A DNA stretch of 64,000 nt from MWDV01 sp002070715. GTDB lineage: Bacteria; Verrucomicrobiota; Verrucomicrobiia; Limisphaerales; MWDV01. Below the pieces are notes generated by a model. That model was not told the DNA's origin. It saw nothing but the letters and a program-made list of their open reading frames with translations, and did not search any database. Shown here piece by piece: positions 60,687 through 64,000 of the stretch. Every line of letters starts with the position of its first letter. The stretch's first letter is position 1. The stretch spans positions 1 to 64,000 of the forward strand of contig DAONTI010000004.1 of the NCBI GenBank assembly GCA_035411585.1. Direction: 5' to 3'. The position numbers were made by a program, and so were the translations under genes.

Positions 60687-61943
60687 TCAAGCCCGCAACG
60701 GACGGCGAACCGCCGCGCCCGCCCAATGTATTTTTTGGCCTTCCCGCGCGGCTTCGACCCGCAATTTTGCGCCCCGCGCCGCGACCAACGACTGCGCATG
60801 ACGCGTCAGGTTCGCCAGCTGGATGTCGTCATGGTCGGGATCATGATGAAATAAGAACAGGCGTTGAGCTCCCGCCTCCAGCGCCAGTGCCACCGTATCG
60901 TCCACACAACCGTGGCCCCAGCCTCGATGCCGCCGGTATTCACGGCAATCGTATTGGGCGTCCATGATCAACACCTCCGTTCCCTGCAAAAACTTCAGGA
61001 GTTTACGGTCCTTGGATTTGGCGGTTCCGGACCGCCGGCTGATCCGGGGTTCGTGATCGGGGAAAAACGCGAGCGAACGGGACCCGGCAAACAACCGATA
61101 GCCTAGACAAACCCCCGGGTGATTGGCGTAACAGGCTTCCACCCGCACGCCGCCAATTTGGAAATGCAAGTCCCGCAGTTCCTCAATCTGCACGTTGCTC
61201 GGCAATTCGTCCAAGCCCACCGGGAAAAAAGGATTCTCCATCTGATTTCCCAGAATCGCGGCCAGTCCCCGCCGTGCGCCTTCGGAACCGAGGATGCGGA
61301 TATGATGTCGCGCCTGATACAGCGGCGCAAAAAACGGCAGCCCTTGAATGTGGTCCCAGTGCGTATGGGTCAACAACACCGTGAGCCGAAGCGAGCGCCG
61401 GGGGAATTCCGCCATCAAAGCCTGCCCCAGCGGTCGAATGCCCGTACCGGCATCGAGAATCAGGATTTCATCCCCCACCCGCACCTCTACGCAGGAGGTG
61501 TTGCCCCCGTACCGGACGGTGGCGCGTCCGGGGGTCGGGATTGAGCCGCGCACTCCCCAAAACCGCAGCCACGCGGACGGCAGGCGGGCCGTCGCCTGTA
61601 AAGCGGTTCGCAATCGGGCCAGGGACACCGGCTTGGTGAGGCAATCATCCGCTCCCGCTCCGCGGGCGGCCTTGCGATTGGCGGGAACCGCATGACCGGA
61701 AATCACGATGAGGCGGGTTTCATTCAGGCGTGGATCAGCGCGTAAGGCACGGCAAAATTGGAAACCGTTTCCGCGCGGCATCATCAAATCACAGAACACC
61801 ACCTCGGGCCGAAGCTTTCGGGCGAGCACGATTCCCGCCCCGCCGTGACTGGCTTGCCAGGTTTGCCAGCCAAAGGCGGACAATAACTCCGAGAAAGTTC
61901 GGCGAAAGTCAGCGTCGTCGTCTATAATCAGGGCCCTCTGCAT
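60687..61943 (-). CDS. Receiver domain fused to a metallo-beta-lactamase-fold hydrolase
   Basis: A 418-residue two-domain protein. Residues 1-120 are a response receiver (ALIIDDDADFRRTF, acceptor Asp in VVFCDLMMPRGNG, Lys in CLTKPVS). Residues about 128-410 are an MBL-fold hydrolase with LDAGTGIRPLGQ, the zinc motif THTHWDHIQGLPFF (HxHxDH), NHPGVCLGYRL, FFPDHEP, MDAQYDCREYRRHRGWGHG and LFLFHHDPDHDD. This resembles phosphodiesterase-like MBL proteins often seen in signalling. The substrate could be a cyclic nucleotide or a nucleic acid (inference). Phosphorylation would be expected to control the hydrolase. Confidence 0.82.
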   Translation of the reverse strand: MQRALIIDDDADFRRTFSELLSAFGWQTWQASHGGAGIVLARKLRPEVVFCDLMMPRGNGFQFCRALRADPRLNETRLIVISGHAVPANRKAARGAGADDCLTKPVSLARLRTALQATARLPSAWLRFWGVRGSIPTPGRATVRYGGNTSCVEVRVGDEILILDAGTGIRPLGQALMAEFPRRSLRLTVLLTHTHWDHIQGLPFFAPLYQARHHIRILGSEGARRGLAAILGNQMENPFFPVGLDELPSNVQIEELRDLHFQIGGVRVEACYANHPGVCLGYRLFAGSRSLAFFPDHEPRISRRSGTAKSKDRKLLKFLQGTEVLIMDAQYDCREYRRHRGWGHGCVDDTVALALEAGAQRLFLFHHDPDHDDIQLANLTRHAQSLVAARGAKLRVEAAREGQKIHWAGAAVRRPLRA

Positions 61944-62122
61944 AGCGGCTTGATGTCTGTCGGCTCAACACTAACCCATGCCGGCGGAATTGAAAGTGGG
62001 GATTTCTCTTCGGCTGCCGCCGCAGCGGCATGACTTCTACGTTTTCCATACTCCAGAGGATCGGATGAGCGGGAATGCTTCGACGGACTACGATTTAACC
62101 TTCCGCAATGACTCGCCCCGGC

Positions 62123-62178
62123 GGTTGCGTGAAAATCACGCAAAATGCGTGAAAATCACGCGCGAATTTCACGCAACC
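62123..62178. repeat. Nested palindromes upstream of the prepilin gene
   Basis: GCGTGAAAATCACGC occurs twice in tandem (62127-62141 and 62146-62160), each an inverted repeat. An outer stem GGTTGCGTGAAAAT/AATTTCACGCAACC encloses them. It lies in the gene-free stretch 61944-62270, about 50 bases before the -35-like box. It may be a regulator site or a small RNA hairpin. Confidence 0.65.
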
Positions 62179-62230
62179 GGCCGGACAAGCTCAAAATTGC
62201 CCAGTTTTTTGGGCTTTTTGAATTTGGCAT

Positions 62231-62260
62231 TTGACTTGCGTTCAATCAGGCAACTTTAGT
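62231..62260 (+). promoter_or_regulatory. Putative promoter of the prepilin-like gene
   Basis: TTGACT, 18 bases, TTTAGT, ending 10 bases before ATG. A very short leader without ribosome binding site is implied. Confidence 0.45.
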
Positions 62261-62270
62261 AAATCAAACT

Positions 62271-63017
62271 ATGAAACAGACAAAAAAACTCAAATTCGCC
62301 GCGTTCACGCTCATCGAATTGCTGGTCGTGATCGCGATTATCGCCATTCTTGCGGGTATGTTGCTGCCGGCCCTCGCCAAGGCCAAGCAGAAGGCCCAAC
62401 GCATTAACTGCGTCAACAACCTCAAACAGGTCGGTCTCTCCTACCGTATCTGGGCGGGGGACAATCAGGACCGCTATCCTTTGAAGGTGGCCAATACCGA
62501 AGGGGGCACGGCGTCCTACTACAATGCGGCGAACATGACCTACCACACCTACTCGGTGCTGTCCAACGAGTTGAACACGCCCAAGGTTGTGGTGTGCCCC
62601 GCGGATGAACGCACGGCCCGGACCAACTTCATGACCACCGGTGCGCTGGCGGACTTCGTCAATAACCTCGCCATTTCCTATTTCGTGGGACGCGATGCGG
62701 ATGAGACCCAGCCGCAGATGTTCCTGGCGGGCGACCGCAACATCGGCAACGGCCCGGCTTCGCCGCAGCAATACGGTTATTCGCCCAACTCTCCGAGCGT
62801 TGCGGGGATGATGGTGTCGCTCGGCACCAACCCGCCGGTCGTGTTGCAGTGGACCGACAAGATGCACCAAAAGAACGGTAACATTGCCATGGCTGACGGC
62901 AGCGTGCAGCAGTTGACCTCTGCCAAGCTACGCGAGCAGTGCCGGCAAACCGGTGACAACAGCCCGAATGCGGGTACCACCGTGAGCCCCGGCGGCAACG
63001 TTATCTTGATTCCGTAA
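62271..63017 (+). CDS. Prepilin-like protein (type II secretion/DUF1559-like)
   Basis: A 248-residue protein starting with the prepilin motif KFAAFTLIELLVVIAIIAILAGMLLPALAKAK, here with the cleaved residue Ala instead of Gly before Phe. The globular part has AQRINCVNNLKQVGLSYRIW and a C-terminal IAMADGSVQQL, the DG motif of the Verrucomicrobial/Planctomycete pseudopilin-like family. A perfect stem-loop terminator follows 24 bases after the stop. Likely a secreted pseudopilin with abundant expression. Confidence 0.85.
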   Translation: MKQTKKLKFAAFTLIELLVVIAIIAILAGMLLPALAKAKQKAQRINCVNNLKQVGLSYRIWAGDNQDRYPLKVANTEGGTASYYNAANMTYHTYSVLSNELNTPKVVVCPADERTARTNFMTTGALADFVNNLAISYFVGRDADETQPQMFLAGDRNIGNGPASPQQYGYSPNSPSVAGMMVSLGTNPPVVLQWTDKMHQKNGNIAMADGSVQQLTSAKLREQCRQTGDNSPNAGTTVSPGGNVILIP

Positions 63018-63040
63018 ACTACTATCCATAAAAATCCTGA

Positions 63041-63064
63041 GCCGGCCGCAAGGCCGGCTTTTTT
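63041..63064 (+). terminator. Rho-independent terminator
   Basis: GCCGGCC-gcaa-GGCCGGC followed by TTTTTT, 24 bases after the prepilin stop. Typical intrinsic terminator. Confidence 0.92.
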
Positions 63065-63275
63065 ATTCGGAGAGTCTCCGATCTGGATGGATGTCGTCCC
63101 ACCGTATTGGAGTGAAACGCAAAACGTATGCATGCTGCCTGCGGCCGTTTTTGGTTTTTTCCATTTGGTAGCGCTGCAAGTCGGTGAACGGAGAACAAAC
63201 CGGTTTCTTCTGACGATTTCCCGCCGAAGCTTTGCGTTCCGCCGGGCCCGGATTTATGCTACCGCTCGTTGCTGC

Positions 63276-64000
63276 ATGAAGTGGCTTTCATCAAGGCGAT
63301 GGGGTGAGCGCTGGTTTGTCGGCGGGGCCGGAAGATGTTTCCGGCCACTGCCGGCGCAGTTTTGTCTGGCCCTCGGGATGTTGGTTCTGTCGGGAGGCTG
63401 GGTCTCCGGGACCATGTTGTCGCCACGTTTTCACCCGGGCCGCGTGTGGGTCATGCCGCGGGAGGGCGCGGCCATGCGCGATTCCGGACGGGAAACCGTG
63501 CGCGTGTTCCCGGGATTGGGCGGACTGCGGGTGGTGCGCTTGAAGGAAGGGGAAACTGTGGAGCAGGCCTTGCAGGAATTCCGGTTGCAACCGGAGGTGG
63601 CCTGGGCCGAGCCGGACTACCAAGTGACCGCCGCCGCAGTCCTGCCGAATGATCCCTATTTTCAAAACGGCACCCAATGGGCCTTGAACAATTACGGCCA
63701 GAACAGCGGTCTGCCTGATGCCGACTTGGACGCTCCGGAAGCGTGGGCTGTGCGGCATACCGCCAGCAATGTGGTAGTGGCCATTGTGGACAGCGGCGTG
63801 CGCACCACCCATGAGGATTTGGCGGCGAACCTTTGGCGGAATCCCGAGGATGGCACCCCGGGCTTCAACGCCCTGACCAACCAACATGATCCGGAGGATG
63901 ACAACGGCCACGGCACGCATCTGGCCGGCATCATCGGCGCCGTGGGCGACAATAACCGGGGCATTGCGGGCGTGGCGTGGCGGGTGCAATTGATGGCCTG
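63276..64000 (+). CDS. Exported subtilisin-family (S8) peptidase, N-terminal part
   Basis: The frame runs off the window end, so only ~241 residues are seen. An N-terminal hydrophobic segment (FCLALGMLVLSGGWVSG) is followed by an inhibitor-like pro-region (GLRVVRLKEGETVEQALQEF...VAWAEPDY). The catalytic domain starts at NDPYFQNGTQWALNN, with the Asp in VAIVDSGVRTTHEDL and the His in NGHGTHLAGIIGAVGDN. The catalytic Ser lies beyond the end. The ATG at 63276 was chosen as the first in-frame ATG before the hydrophobic segment. Confidence 0.85.
   Translation, partial: MKWLSSRRWGERWFVGGAGRCFRPLPAQFCLALGMLVLSGGWVSGTMLSPRFHPGRVWVMPREGAAMRDSGRETVRVFPGLGGLRVVRLKEGETVEQALQEFRLQPEVAWAEPDYQVTAAAVLPNDPYFQNGTQWALNNYGQNSGLPDADLDAPEAWAVRHTASNVVVAIVDSGVRTTHEDLAANLWRNPEDGTPGFNALTNQHDPEDDNGHGTHLAGIIGAVGDNNRGIAGVAWRVQLMA

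Overview
The window looks like a chromosome segment of a Verrucomicrobiota bacterium, probably of the Pedosphaera/Limisphaerales type. The evidence is a VPDSG-CTERM-like secreted protein, two GFTLIELL-type prepilin-like proteins, a dimeric-type glycyl-tRNA synthetase, several small REP-like palindrome families, and a GC-rich background. This assignment is inferred from gene content, not from a marker-gene search.

Layout. 1-3091 is an AT-richer accessory block: three unrecognised exported or membrane genes and a frameshifted RCC1-repeat gene. It abuts the 3' end of a tRNA-Arg(CCU). 3.5-17.2 kb holds a ceramidase-like enzyme, fabI, two receiver-domain proteins, a large glycoside-hydrolase-like protein, glycyl-tRNA synthetase, a BaiN-type flavoprotein, a nucleotidyltransferase-like protein and a VPDSG-CTERM protein. 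17.8-22.6 kb carries thiD, a CPBP membrane protease, thiL, nnr and a dimeric dUTPase. 22.6-26.4 kb is a minus-strand run fabG-acpP-fabF-pyrimidine nucleoside phosphorylase, with a hairpin between acpP and fabF. 26.8-34.1 kb has dus, a coupled pair of secreted or pilin-like proteins, a coupled trio (nucleoside hydrolase-FmdE fusion, His-rich nickel-type transporter, pcm) and purF.

34.3-44.6 kb is a type I restriction-modification locus and the most unusual part of the window. hsdR, a small ORF, a REP-associated tyrosine transposase (RAYT), hsdS, an unknown gene with a broken PIN toxin gene, an AbrB-Doc toxin-antitoxin pair and hsdM all lie on one strand, mostly joined by ATGA/TGATG overlaps. 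A two-part palindromic repeat is inserted in the same open frame inside RAYT, hsdS and hsdM, and is translated as peptides of the types VGRVPSRGA and NAGSGDPAY. The 3' end of hsdS is tandemly triplicated with a 203-bp period, the 3' end of hsdR is duplicated, and a decayed copy of the hsdM 5' end sits upstream of the real hsdM. The locus appears to be remodelled at its stop/start junctions and colonised by protein-coding palindromes, a situation comparable to Rickettsia palindromic elements.

45-64 kb returns to housekeeping genes: speA, a stomatin/NfeD pair, an AT-rich gene-free stretch before mnmG (possible replication-origin region), a long GreA-like fusion, rsmB, a KamA-family aminomutase, nth, a lipoate ligase, recF, a receiver/metallo-hydrolase fusion, a prepilin-like protein with a clear terminator, and the start of a subtilase cut by the window end. 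Some genes (thiD, the kamA homologue, the last prepilin) have a promoter-like -10 box only 6-10 bases before ATG, suggesting leaderless or very short-leader transcripts.
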